From Rattus norvegicus (lineage: Eukaryota > Chordata > Mammalia > Rodentia > Muridae): a stretch of 64,000 nucleotides of DNA. Both the position numbers and the translations under genes were made by a program. Each line of letters opens with the position of its first letter. The first letter of the stretch is position 1. Shown here in pieces: positions 1 to 11,211 of the stretch. The notes beneath the pieces were generated by a model, which ran no database searches, was not told the DNA's origin, and saw nothing but the letters and a program-made list of their open reading frames with translations. The stretch lies in contig NC_086026.1 in assembly GCF_036323735.1 (NCBI RefSeq), forward strand, positions 86,075,359 to 86,139,358, given 5' to 3'.

Positions 1-616
1 CCCTGCCCACATCCCTGGCCCAAGAGGAAACTATATATGGCCTCTGGGTTCCCGTGGGGGAGGGCCCAAGAGCAGCAGACCTGATGTGTCTTGAGACACT
101 GCCAGAACCTGAAGGGATATACTGGATAAACAGTTCTCTGCAGCCAAATTCCGTGGGAGGGAGAGCTAAACCTTCAGAGAGGCAAACATGCCTAGGAAAC
201 CAGAAGAGACTGCACTCTGCACACATCTCTGACACCAGAGGAAAACACCAAACGCCATGTGGAAACCTGGTGCACAGAGGCTCCTGGAAACAGCGGCGCA
301 GATCTTCCTGGTTGCTGCCGCCGCGGAGAGCACGTAGGCAGCACCCCACGAGCAAACTTGAGCCTCGGGACCACAGGTAAGACCAACTTTTCTGCTGCAA
401 GTGACCTGCCTGGTGAACACCAGACACAGGCCCACAGGAACAGCTGAAGACCTGTAGATAGGAAAAACTACACGCCCAAAAGCAGAACACTCTGTCCCCA
501 TAACTGGCTGAAAGAAAACAGGAAAACAGGTCTACAGCACTCCTGACACACAGGCTTATAGGACAGTCTAGCCACTGTCAGAAATAGGAGAACAAAGTAA
601 CACTAGAGATAATCTG
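1..616 (+). promoter_or_regulatory. L1 copy 1 5' UTR (partial)
   Basis: Non-coding leader upstream of ORF1, collinear with 57322-57936 of copy 2. In L1 elements this region carries the internal RNA polymerase II promoter. The sequence shows a consensus-like splice donor, CAG|GTAAGA, with the cut after 376. An ATG-initiated antisense open frame lies at 166-501. No TATA box is evident. Its first about 124 bp are outside the window. Confidence 0.8.
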
Positions 617-1848
617 ATGGCAAGAGGCAAGCGCAGGAACCCAAGCAACAGAAACCAAGACTACATGGCATCATCGGAGCCCAATTCTCCCACCAAAGCA
701 AACACGGAATATCCAAACACACCAGAAAAGCAAGATCTAGTTTCAAAATCATATTTGATCATGATGCTGGAGGACTTCAAGAAAGACGTGAAGAACTCCC
801 TTAGAGAACAAGTAGAAGCCTACAGAGAGGAATCGCAAAAATCCCGGAAGGAATTCCAGGAAATCATAATTAAACAAGTAGAAGCCCATAGAGAGGAGTC
901 ACAAAAATCCCTGAAAGAATTCCAGGAAATCATAAATAAACAAGTAGAAGCCCCTAGAGAGGAGTCACAAAAATCTCTGAAAGAATTCCAGGAAAACACA
1001 ATCAAACAGTTGAAGGAATTAAAAATGGAAATAGAAGCAATCAAGAAAGAACACATGGAAACAACCCTGGATATAGAAAACCAAAAGAAGAGACAAGGAG
1101 CTGTAGATACGAGCTTCACCAACAGAATACAAGAGATGGAAGAGAGAATCTCAGGAGTAGAAGATTCCATAGAAATCATTGACTCAACTGTCAAAGATAA
1201 TGTAAAGTGGAAAAAACAACTGATCCAAAACATACAGGAAATCCAGGACTCAATGAGAAGATCAAACCTAAGGATAATAGGTATAGAAGAGAGTGAAGAC
1301 TCCCAGCTCAAAGGACTAGAAAATATCTTCAACAAAATCATAGAAGAAAACTTCCCTAACCTAATAAAGAGATACCCATAGGCATACAAGAAGCCTACAG
1401 AACTCCAAATAGATTGGACCAGAAAAGAAACACCTCCCGTCACATAATAGTCAAAACACCAAACGCACAAAATAAAGAAAGAATATTAAAAGTAGTAAGG
1501 GAAAAAGGTCAAGTAACATATAAAGGCAGACCTATCAGAATTACACCAGACTTTTTGCCAGAAACTATGAAAGCCAGAAGATCCTGGACAGATATCATAC
1601 AGACCCTAAGAGAACACAAATGCCAGCCCAGGTTACTGTATCCTGCAAAACTCTCAATTAACATAGATGGAGAAACCAAGATATTCCATGAAGAAACCAA
1701 ATTTACACAATATCTTTCTACAAATCCAGCACTACAAAGGATAATAAATGGTAAAGCCCAACATAAGGAGGCAAGCTATACCCTAGAAGAAGCAAGAAAC
1801 GAATCGTCTTGGCAACAAAACAAAGAGAAGAAAAGCACACAAACATAA
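617..1848 (+). pseudogene. L1 ORF1 (copy 1), frameshifted, stop codon lost
   Basis: ORF1 encodes the L1 trimeric nucleic-acid chaperone that coats L1 RNA in cytoplasmic particles. The ATG at 617 has the same context as copy 2. The coiled-coil part carries three tandem 22-residue units (bases 815-880, 881-946 and 947-1012; each contains the core REESQKS) where copy 2 has one. A net 1-bp deletion in an A-rich run near 1363-1369 moves the frame and gives a stop at 1379-1381, after 254 codons. The RRM end and the C-terminal RNA-binding domain continue in the next frame from about 1382. The normal TAA is changed to GAA at 1801-1803, so that frame runs on to 1848, almost up to the ORF2 start. The frameshift alone should abolish full-length protein. 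Confidence 0.93.
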
Positions 1849-1862
1849 CCTCACATCCAAAT

Positions 1863-4800
1863 ATGAATATAACAGGGAGAAATAATCACTATTCCTTAAT
1901 ATCTCTCAACATCAATGGCCTCAACTCCCCAGGAAAAAGACATAGATTAACAAACTGGATACGCAATGAGGACCCTGCATTCTGCTGCCTACAGGAAACA
2001 CACCTCAGAGACAAAGACAGACACTACCTCAGAGTGAAAGGCTGGAAAACAACTTTCCAAGCAAAGGGTCAGAAGAAGCAAGCTGGAGTAGCCATTCTAA
2101 TATCAAATAAAATCAATTTCCAACTAAAAGTCATCAAAAAAGATAAGGAAGGACACTTCATATTCATCAAAGGAAAAATCCACCAAGATGAACTCTCAAT
2201 TATAAATATCTATGCCCCAAATACAAGGGCACCTACATACGTAAAAGAAACCTTACTAAAACTCAAAACACACATTGCACCTCACACAATAATAGTAGGA
2301 GATTTCAACACCCCACTCTCATCAATGAACAGATCATGGAAACAGAAATTAAACAGAGATGTAGACAGACTAAGAGAAGTCATGAGCCAAATGTACTTAA
2401 CAGATATTTACAGAACATTCTATCCTAAAGCAAAAGGATATACCTTCTTCTCAGCTCCTCATGGTACTTTCTCCAAAATTGACCATATAAATGGTCAAAA
2501 AACGGGCCTCAACAGGTACAGAAAGATAGAAATAATCCCATGCATGCTATCGGACAACCACGGCCTAAAACTGGTCTTCAATATCAATAAGGGAAGAATG
2601 CCCACATATACGTGGAAATTGAACAATGCTCTACTCAATGATAACCTGGTCAAGGAAGAAATAAAGAAAGAAATTAAAGACTTTTTAGAATTTAATGAAA
2701 ATGAAGGTACAACATACCCAAACTTATGGAACACAATGAAAGCTGTGCTAAGAGGAAAACTCATAGCGCTGAGTGCCTGCAGAAAGAAACAGGAAAGAGC
2801 ATATGTCAGCAGCTTGACAGCACACCTAAAATCTCTAGAACAAAAAGAAGCAGATACACCCATGAGGAGTAGAAGGCAGGAAATAATCAAACTCAGAGCT
2901 GAAATCAACCAAGTAGAAACAAAAAGGACCATAGAAAGAATCAACAGAACCAAAAGTTGGTTCTTTGAGAAAATCAACAAGATAGATAAACCCTTAGCCA
3001 GACTAACGAGAGAACACAGAGAGTGCGTCCAAATTAACAAAATCAGAAATGAAAAGGGAGACATAACTACAGATTCAGAGGAAATTCAAAAAATCATCAG
3101 ATCTTACTATAAAAGCCTATATTCAACAAAACATGAAAATCTGCAGGAAATGGACAATTTCCTAGACAGATACCAGGTACCGAAGTTAAATCAGGAACAG
3201 ATAAACCAGTTAAACAACCCCATAACTCCTAAGGAAATAGAAGCAGTCATTAAAGGTCTCCCAACGAAAAAGAGCCCAGGTCCAGATGGGTTTAGTGCAG
3301 AATTCTATCAGACCTTCATAGAAGACCTCGTAGCAATATTATCCAAACTATTCCACAAAATTGAAACAGATGGAGCACTACCGAATTCCTTCTATGAAGC
3401 CACAATTACTCTTATACCTAAACCACAAAAAGACCCAACAAAGAAAGAGAACTTCAGACCAATTTCCCTTATGAATATTGACGCAAAAATACTCAATAAA
3501 ATTCTGGCAAACCGAATCCAAGAGCACATCAAAACAATCATCCACCATGATCAAGTAGGCTTCATCCCAGGCATGCAGGGATGGTTTAACATGCGGAAAA
3601 CCATCAACGTGATCCATTATATAAACAAACTGAAAGAACAAAACCACATGATCATTTCATTAGATGCTGAGAAAGCATTTGACAAAATTCAACACCCCTT
3701 CATGATAAAAGTCTTGGAAAGAATAGGAATTCAAGGCCCATACCTAAACATAGTAAAAGCCATATACAGCAAACCAGTTGTTAAATTAAACTAACATTAA
3801 ACTAAATGGAGAGAAACTTAAAGCAATCCCACTAAAATCAGGGACTAGACAAGGCTGCCCACTCTCTCTCTATTTATTCAATATAGTTCTTGAAGTTCTA
3901 GCCAGAGCAATCAGACAACAAAAGGAGGTCAAGGGGATACAGATCGGAAAAGAAGAAGTCAAAATACCACTATTTGCAGATGATATGATAGTATATTTAA
4001 GTGATCCCAAAACTTCCACCAGAGAACTACTAAAGCTGATAAACAACTTCAGCAAAGTGGCTGGGTATAAAATTAACTCAAATAAATCAGTTGCCTTCCT
4101 CTATACAAAAGAGAAGCAAGCCGAGAAAGAAATTAGGGAAACGACACCCTTCATAATAGACCCAAATAATATAAAGTACCTCAGTGTGACTTTAACCAAG
4201 CAAGTAAAAGATCTGTACAATAAGAACTTCAAGACACTGAGGAAAGAAATTGAAGAAGACCTCAGAAGATGGAAAGATCTCCCATGCTCATGGATTGGCA
4301 GGATTAATATAGTAAAAATGGCCATTTTACCAAAAGCGATCTACAGATTCAATGCAATCCCCATCAAAATACCAATCCAATTCTTCAAAGAGGTAGACAG
4401 AACAATTTGCAAATTCATCTGGAATAACAAAAAACCCAGGATAGCTAAAACTATCCTCAACAATAAAAGACTTCAGGGGGAATCACTATCCCTGAACTCA
4501 AGCAGTATTACAGAGCAATAGTGATAAAAACTGCATGGTATTGGTACAGAGACAGACAGATAGACCAGTGGAACAGAATTGAAGACCCAGAAATGAACCC
4601 ACACACCTATGGGCACTTGATTTTTGACAAAGGAGCCAAAAGCATCAAATGGAAAAAAGATAGCATTTTCAGCAAATAGTGCTGGTTCAACTGGAGGTCA
4701 ACATGTAGAAGAATGCAGATCGATCCATGCTTATCACCCTGTACAAAGCTTAAGTCCAAGTGGATCAAGGACCTCCACATCAAACCAGATACACTCCAAC

Positions 4801-5697
4801 TAATAGAAGAAAAACTAGGGAAGCATCTGGAACACATGGGCACTGGAAAAAATTTCCTGAACAAAACACCAATGGCTTATGCTCTAAGATCAAGAATCGA
4901 CAAATGGGATCTCATAAAACTGCAAAGCTTCTGTAAGGCAAAGGACACTGTGGTTAGGACAAAACGGCAACCAACAGATTGGGAAAAGATCTTTACCAAT
5001 CCTACAACAGATAGAGGCCTTATATCCAAAATATACAAAGAACTCAAGAAGTTAGACTGCAGGGAGACAAATAACCCTATTAAAAATGGGGTTCAGAGCT
5101 AAACAAAGAATTCACAGCTGAGCAATGCCGAATGGCTGAGAAACACCTAAAGAAATGTTCAACATCTTTAGTCATAGGGAAATGCAAATCAAAACAACCC
5201 TGAGATTTCACCTCACACCAGTGAGAATGGCTAAGTTCAAAAACTCAGGTGACAGCAGATGCTGGCGAGGATGCGGAGAAAGAGGAACACTCCTCCATTG
5301 CTTGTGGGATTGCAGACTGGTACAACCATTCTGGAAATCAGTCTGGAGGTTCCTCAGAAAATTGGACATTGAACTGCCTGAGGATCCAGCTATACCTCTC
5401 TTGGGCATATACCCAAAAGATGCCTCAACATATAAAAAAGACACATGCTCCACTATGTTCATAGCAGCCTTATTTATAATATCCAGAAGCTGGAAAGAAC
5501 CCAGATGCCCTTCAACAGAGGAACGGATACAGAAAATGTGGTACATCTACACAATGGAATATTACTCAGCTATCAAAAACAACGAGTTTATGAAATTCGT
5601 AGGCAAATGGTTGGAACTGGAAAATATCATTCTGAGTGAGCTAACCCAATCACAGAAAGACATACATGGTATGCACTCATTGATAAGTGGCTATTAG
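1863..5697 (+). pseudogene. L1 ORF2 (copy 1), endonuclease/reverse transcriptase, multiply broken
   Basis: Homologue of the intact ORF2 at 59070-62897. The natural ATG is 1863; the open frame further upstream has only a TTG. Codons 1-643 are open (to 3794): the AP-like endonuclease and the first half of the reverse transcriptase, with the LDAEKAFD motif. Defects against copy 2: a net 10-bp insertion at about 3780-3791, a 1-bp deletion near 4469, a TGG-to-TAG nonsense codon at 4677-4679, and 1-bp deletions near 5083 and 5176. The FADDM catalytic motif (around 3975) survives in the shifted frame. In the endonuclease, the residue after Asp231 (bases 2556-2558) is Asn instead of the catalytic His seen in copy 2. 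The C-terminal Cys-His cluster is still readable near 5260-5320. Not functional. Confidence 0.95.
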
Positions 5698-6449
5698 CCC
5701 AAATGCTTGAATTACCCTAGATGCCTAGAACAAATGAAACTCAAGACGGATGATCAAAATGTGAATGCTTCACCCTTTCTTTAAAAGGGGTACAAGAATA
5801 CCCTTGGCAGGGAATAGAGAGGCAAAGATTAAAACAGACACAGAAGGAACACCCATTCAGAGCCTGCCCCACATATGGCCTATACATATACAGCCATCCA
5901 ATTAGACAAGATGGATGAAGCAAAGAAGTGCAGGCCGACAGGAGCCGGATGTAGATCTCTCCCGAGAGACACAGCCAGAATACAGCAAATACAGAGGCGT
6001 ATGCCAGCAGCAAACCACTGAATTGAGAATAGGACCCCCGTTGAAGGAATCAGAGAAAGAACTGGAAGAGCTTGAAGGGGCTCAAGACCCCATATGTACA
6101 ACAATGCCAAGCAACCAGAGCTTCCAGGGACTAAGCCACTACCTAAAGACTATACATGGTCTGACCCTGGACTCTGACCTCATAGGTAGCAATGAATATC
6201 CTAGTAAGAGCACCAGTGGAAGGGGAAGCCCTGGGTCCTGCTAAGACTGAACCCCCAGTGAACTAGATTGTTGGGGGGAGGGCGGCAAGGGGGGGAGGAT
6301 GGGGAGGGGAACACCCCTAATGAAGGGGAGGGGGGAGGGCGATGTTTGCCCGGAACCCGGGAAAGGGAATAACACTCGAAATGTATATAAGAAATACTCA
6401 AGTTAATAAAAAAATAAAAATAAAAAAAACAAAAAAAAAACAAAAAAAA
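5698..6449 (+). other. L1 copy 1 3' UTR, G-rich tract, poly(A) signal and tail
   Basis: Non-coding, collinear with the copy 2 3' UTR. A G-rich polypurine tract with several runs of four or more G lies at about 6269-6341 (the type that can fold as G-quadruplex; seen as runs, folding not tested). AATAAA is at 6405-6410, followed by an A-rich tail with interruptions to about 6449. Confidence 0.85.
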
Positions 6450-7550
6450 TTTATTATCTGAAACTGAAATGTAATATTACCTTAAATTTTCAAATTGAGT
6501 TAATATATTTTTAATAGCAAACATACATGATTCTAAATGTAAGTAGAAAAGGATTGCAAAGAGACTGTATGTTTTACTAATCAAAAAACTAATACAAAAT
6601 TGAATAATGCATTCATGTATTCCTCAAGTCTGAAAAAAAAATCTAATATAAAAGAACCATTTGCGCAACCAGATTTATTAACAAGCTCATTTGAATTTGG
6701 ATGGAAAAGTATTCTAGGTCTATGGAAAATTAAAAACAAAACTCAAAAAAAATCTCCCTTCAGCATCCCATGGTGTATCTTGCTTAGCTCTGACATGAAT
6801 AAATTCTTATTTTTATATTGAAACATCATGGAAAATATTAGTCTCCAAAATATTCCTAAGCTATTTTTGACTCTGAGACTTCTCTTTCACAAGTTCATAA
6901 ATAATTAAGACTCTTGGTGCTTGGGCCTCATGCTAATGTGCTGGTAACTTTCTGTAGGTCAAAAACTGTCCTCTCCCAGTGACCATCTGACCATCACTGC
7001 TGCCTAACAGGTGCCCAGAGTTGCAACAGGCCATTGTGATTCGAAGGCTTCCCAGGCAAATGATTCCTTGTCTGAAAACTCACCAAGCTCACACACTCAC
7101 TGACTGAATGCAGTAGCCATATCCTCAACCGCCCTACCTTACAGAACTTGATTATCAGTGATTTTTTTTCCCAAGCCACTATTTTCCTCCCACTTTTAAG
7201 ATTTGCAAACAATTGAGAAACAATAGAGCCAAGACCAAAAGCATTAACATTTGATAGCATCTACTTCTTATAAGATTAAACTTGAGCTGAACTTTCTACT
7301 GAGGGATTCCCCATGGCATCCTTCCATTCTTCTTAATTTTGTAGTTTTAAGTTGACAAAGAACTCTGAACTATATAATCTACCACACTACACAATGAATG
7401 CTTTGATAGAGGCCTGAACTCAACAACTGACAAATTTGTTGCCTCACTTTGGTTAAGACAGTGGTTTTCCTGAGCACAGTGAATTCTGATTAATGGTGGT
7501 CATCATGTTTATGTAGTTGATCTACTGAATTTATACCTTCTGTCCAATTG
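6450..7550. other. Unassigned AT-rich DNA
   Basis: I see no gene, RNA or repeat family here that I can support. The open frames (at most 88 codons) have no recognisable domain. Confidence 0.5.
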
Positions 7551-8707
7551 AAATTATCTTTGTCTCATATCTCCCAAAATCCAGTAATCACAACGTTGGG
7601 TACGGTCTTCCTACCTTCTGCTGTTTTGAGTAATACTGCATCAGAATTAGCATTTTATATGTCTACATGTTATATGTATGACTACATGGAATCTCTATAT
7701 CTTTGGGTAGCTTATTTCATTCACTTAACAGAACGTCATCCAAGATCACATGCCTTGTCACGAACAATGAGAAGTTTCTCCTTCACGTAGACTAAAAAGT
7801 ACCCAATTACATAAGCATTCAAGATTTTAAAATTTAATTTTTAAGGAATTCCTAGATTATACTAAAAAGTGAATACATTACATTTACTTAGATGCAGTCT
7901 TTGTGAGGATTTCTTTTCTCAGTATCCTCACTGATGTTTTTACTTTTCATTGGCTTTCCTCCATGATAGCCATACTGTGGGGCCATTTACTTTGCTGTTC
8001 TCCAAACAATGATAATTATATTGACCATCTTTTCACACACCTCTTTGTCATCTATATGCCTCATTATGACAAATGTATAATCAGAACAATGGAGATTGAT
8101 TTCAGGTTGCTTATAAAATAGTAGGTTTCTATACGGCCGTTTCATAATCGTTAGCTTGGCTTAACCATCACGACTTCCCCTCATTCTCTCTATCACTTAG
8201 CCTCCTTCCCCCCTTGAAATTTGTATTCCCTAATATTCCTTGTTTCACTTTCATATCTCCTTCATTTCATTATCTCCTATCCTTCAAGCTTACACCTGAT
8301 CCTAACAATAACATTTCTGATTACCTGGGCTATATTGATACTCAGTCCAACTTATACACAGCTATCTAAAGATGCAGATGTAATATTTTGTTATGAGAGA
8401 CCATGTAGCTCTATCTTGCTGGGCCTACATTGCTCAGTCAGTATTTTCCATTTCTATTTATTTCTTGTAAATTTCATAATTTAATTGCTTGTTACTGCTG
8501 AGTAAAATACCATTGTGCAAATATATCACATTTTCAGTATAATTTATCAGTTGAGGGGCATCTAGCTTGATTCTATGTTCTAGCTGTTGTTAATAGGACA
8601 CAAATGAAGATGCACATACAGTTATCTCTAATAAAGTGACTGCTGGGTCCTTTGCATATATGTCCAGGACTGATATATATCATATATATAATATGAAATA
8701 AGTATCT

Positions 8708-8867
8708 AGACACTTACCTTCTATAAGTCATAGACTTGGCAGGATTTTCTTCTATTCTGCAGTCTGCCTCCAATCAGTAGACAATTTCTTTATTGAGAAA
8801 AGAGACCTTTATTTTTCCAAAGCCCCACTTGTCAGTAGTTGGTCTTATTTCATAATCAATAGAGTTC
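8708..8867. repeat. Tandem duplication, copy A of a 160-bp block
   Basis: Nearly identical to 9629-9787; only a few substitutions and one indel are visible by eye. The block immediately before it (8651-8690) likewise matches 9189-9228. The two copies lie in the same orientation inside the old antisense L1, so this is a local duplication and not two independent insertions. Copy A lacks the roughly 340 bp that separate the two blocks in copy B. Confidence 0.85.
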
Positions 8868-9169
8868 TGTCCCGCGCTATGGTCTCGCCAGCAAGAACGC
8901 ACGCGGACACCAGGATCCTTCTGCACCAAAGCGTTTATTGCATCTTGAAGAGGAGACGCCGCGGCCCCAGAGAACGTTAGCTTTATATCCCCCAAAGCAA
9001 CGTGTTCCTTCCCGATTGGCTGCATAGCCGTGATCTCATTGGCACGCCCCGGGGTGGGCAAAGACTTGGCGCGAACACACCCTTGCGCATGTGCACTGTG
9101 TCCTTCGGGGGTGGACAACAGCTGTGCCCGGTACTAACAGACAACAGCTGTTACAGGTGGCTACCAACA
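8868..9169 (-). mobile_element. Solo LTR, class II endogenous retrovirus (IAP-like), minus strand
   Basis: 302 bp bounded by TG...CA (plus-strand ends TGTCCC and CCAACA) and flanked by a 6-bp target duplication with one mismatch: gagttc at 8862-8867 and gaattc at 9170-9175. Six bases is typical of class II/ERVK insertions. On the minus strand it has two CCAAT boxes (9015-9019, 9038-9042), TATAAA (8982-8987) and AATAAA (8934-8939) in the order of a U3-R-U5 LTR. It is much more GC- and CpG-rich than its surroundings. The duplicated paralogous block at 9782-9800 shows the empty site. No internal retroviral sequence accompanies it, so it is a recombined solo LTR. The IAP-like family name is from overall resemblance. 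Confidence 0.88.
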
Positions 9170-9217
9170 GAATTCCTCTTCAGAAATCCTTTGCATATAT
9201 GTCCAGGACTGATATAT

Positions 9218-9220
<3 letters not shown>

Positions 9221-9286
<66 letters not shown>
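9221..9286. repeat. (AT)n microsatellite, 33 units
   Basis: Uninterrupted AT dinucleotides over 66 bp inside copy B of the duplicated old L1 block; copy A at 8680-8692 has only a short version. Confidence 0.97.
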
Positions 9287-9290
<4 letters not shown>

Positions 9291-9628
9291 GTCATATGGA
9301 AGGCTGACTTTTAGCCTTTTGAGAAACATCCACAAGATTTTCATAATGTCTGTACTAGTTTGCAAGTCCATCAACAGTATCTAAAGCTACCAATTTTCCA
9401 CATCCCTGAAAGAGTTTATTGTTATTCCTTTTAAAAGTAGTTTTTATTAGAGTAACATTAAATCTCAAACTAGTTTTGATTTGCATTTCCCTAGTGGTTA
9501 TGGGTACTGGACATATTTAAATATTTATTATCCATTTATATTTCTTCCTTTGAGAACTCTGTATTCAGTTTTACAGCTCATCTTTTGTCTGCTCCATGTT
9601 TAGTCTTCTGTGTTCTTTGTATATTCTA

Positions 9629-9787
9629 GACACTTGCCTTCTATAAGTCATAGACTTGGCAGGATTTCTTCTATTCTGCAGTCTGCCTCCAATCAGTAGA
9701 CAGTTTCTTTATTGAGAAAAGAGGCCTTTATTTTTCCAAAGCCCCACTTGTCAGTAGTTGGTCTTATTTCATAATCAATAGAGTTCC
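9629..9787. repeat. Tandem duplication, copy B of the 160-bp block
   Basis: Matches 8708-8867 closely. It runs without interruption into the sequence cctcttcagaaatcc, which in copy A follows the LTR (9172-9186), and so gives the pre-insertion target site. Confidence 0.85.
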
Positions 9788-10170
9788 TCTTCAGAAATCC
9801 CTTATTTGAACCAGTATCTTTAGTAAACTACTCACTTTTCCTCTAGCCAAGTCAGAGTTTCGGGTCTTATCTTGATACCCATAATTCATTGGTGCTGGCT
9901 TTTGTGCAGAGTGGGAAATACAGATCTAGTTTTGTTCTTTTCCATGTGGATAGCAGATGGCACCATGGACTGTCCTTCCTCTAATGTGCAGGTTTGAGAT
10001 TATTATCAAAACTCATGTTCACTTGTGTAAACTTGCATCTGTGAATTCTTACATTGCATTGACCTTCATATCTGTAATAGTTTTTATTACTATAGCTCTG
10101 TGGTGTAACTTGAAATCAGGTTTGTTAATGGTTCCAACCTTAAAAGAAGGGAAGTTGTTCTTAATGTCCA

Positions 10171-11077
10171 ATTGATAGATGAACATTCAGTCATTTATTC
10201 CAAGTACCTCCAAGAAATTCTAAGCCATGAATTTCTGCATTAATCACTATTTGCTGCAAAGAAAATTTTATTTAACTATGCTGAGGTCTACAATAATATA
10301 TTATTATGAATACATTTTTAAGATGCAGTTTGACTGCATGTTTCTTTATTAAAACAGAAGTAGGTTCAACCCTCGTACATATGACCTTCATAATGATGGG
10401 TTTTGACCATAGATATAGTACCAGGCATGAATGCTGTCCTAAGTGGAAGCCTCATATGTAATCAGGAGAGCATTTGGTTACTCCTATCATAAACTTGCTG
10501 TCAAGGGCCAACCAGGAAGAATAACAAAGAGCTTTAGAACTTATGGAAAGTGACCCATAGTTGAGGATGGGACAAGTTAAATCTAAGGACAGACAGGTTT
10601 TTATTAAACATATTATTACTAAATTATTAATTATTCATATCATGTAATTATATATTGTATATGTTATATACTATATCATTTTTAAAGTAACATAATAAAC
10701 TTATCCTTTAAAATGTTATTACTTATTATTATTACTGTATTATATGATATATGTTATACATATATGTTACCAATAATGAATTATTTTTAGATCACACATG
10801 ATAATAAATAAATTGTTATTAAATAACATTTTATTAAGCATATACTTAAGAAAAAGGAAATTAAGGTTAACACTGGTCAACTGACAATTTCTCCAGCTTG
10901 TACAGACGGTCAGCCCATGGTTTCAAGGGAACTTCAGATACAGAAACATGGGAGACAGTGGGGACAGATATTAGAACTGGTTTATAGAAAATGGCAGAGA
11001 GGACCTGCCTCTTACAGCATTTGCTATTTGGAATGTGCTTGGGCAGATGTTGGTAGATGATCGAGAGCCCTCTGTCC
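10171..11077. other. Unassigned AT-rich DNA
   Basis: Contains a very AT-rich stretch at about 10600-10830 built from TAT/ATA motifs. No gene or assignable repeat is seen. Confidence 0.5.
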
Positions 11078-11211
11078 TAATCCCCAATCCTCAATCCCCA
11101 ATCCCCAATCCCCAATCCCCAACCCCCAATCCCCAATCCCCAATCCCCAATCCCCAATCCCCAATCCCCAATCCCCAATCCCCAATCCCCAACCCCCAAC
11201 CCCCAACCCCC
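11078..11211. repeat. Heptanucleotide tandem array (ccccaat / attgggg), about 19 units
   Basis: Seven-base units ccccaat repeat with few changes (one tcaat unit near the start, cccccaa variants in the middle and at the end). The minus strand therefore has regularly spaced GGGG runs, a G-quadruplex-capable pattern. Because 7 is not a multiple of 3, both strands give open seven-residue repeat frames, which are not genes. Confidence 0.95.

Larger units (their letters stand above)
1..6449 (+). mobile_element. LINE-1 copy 1, young rat-type, 5' end outside window, inactive
   Basis: The whole stretch aligns by eye, with only scattered differences, to the L1 copy at 57198-63627; base 1 here matches about base 57322 there, so roughly 124 bp or more of the 5' UTR lie outside the window. 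Order: partial 5' UTR 1-616, ORF1 617-about 1803, ORF2 1863-about 5697, 3' UTR to about 6404, AATAAA at 6405-6410 and an A-rich tail to about 6449. Both ORFs are broken, so the copy should be immobile by itself. No target-site duplication can be read because the 5' junction is missing. Identification is by ORF1/ORF2 homology; subfamily assignment is inference. Confidence 0.96.
7551..10170 (-). mobile_element. Old, decayed L1 (3' half) on the minus strand, interrupted
   Basis: Read on the minus strand, many patches match the L1 ORF2 C-terminal part and 3' region. Examples are the antisense of the 'ten-base plus dinucleotide' zone at 8500-8700 (around the phrase gcatatatgtccagg), 9300-9500 and 9590-9800. 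All frames are broken. It carries an internal tandem duplication (8651-8867 against 9189-9787), a long AT dinucleotide run and a solo LTR. The match is patchy at 7900-8480, where the assignment is weak. This is an older family than the two full-length copies. Confidence 0.65.

Noticed and set aside
1809..1862. N-terminal extension of ORF2 in copy 1
   Set aside because: The upstream start is TTG and lies in the ORF1-ORF2 spacer; the ATG at 1863 matches the ORF2 start of copy 2.
5208..5546. Minus-strand open frames inside L1 ORF2 (also near 2495, 3378, 4101, 59702, 60585, 62408)
   Set aside because: Shadow frames of ORF2, found at the same place in both copies because the sequences are near-identical.
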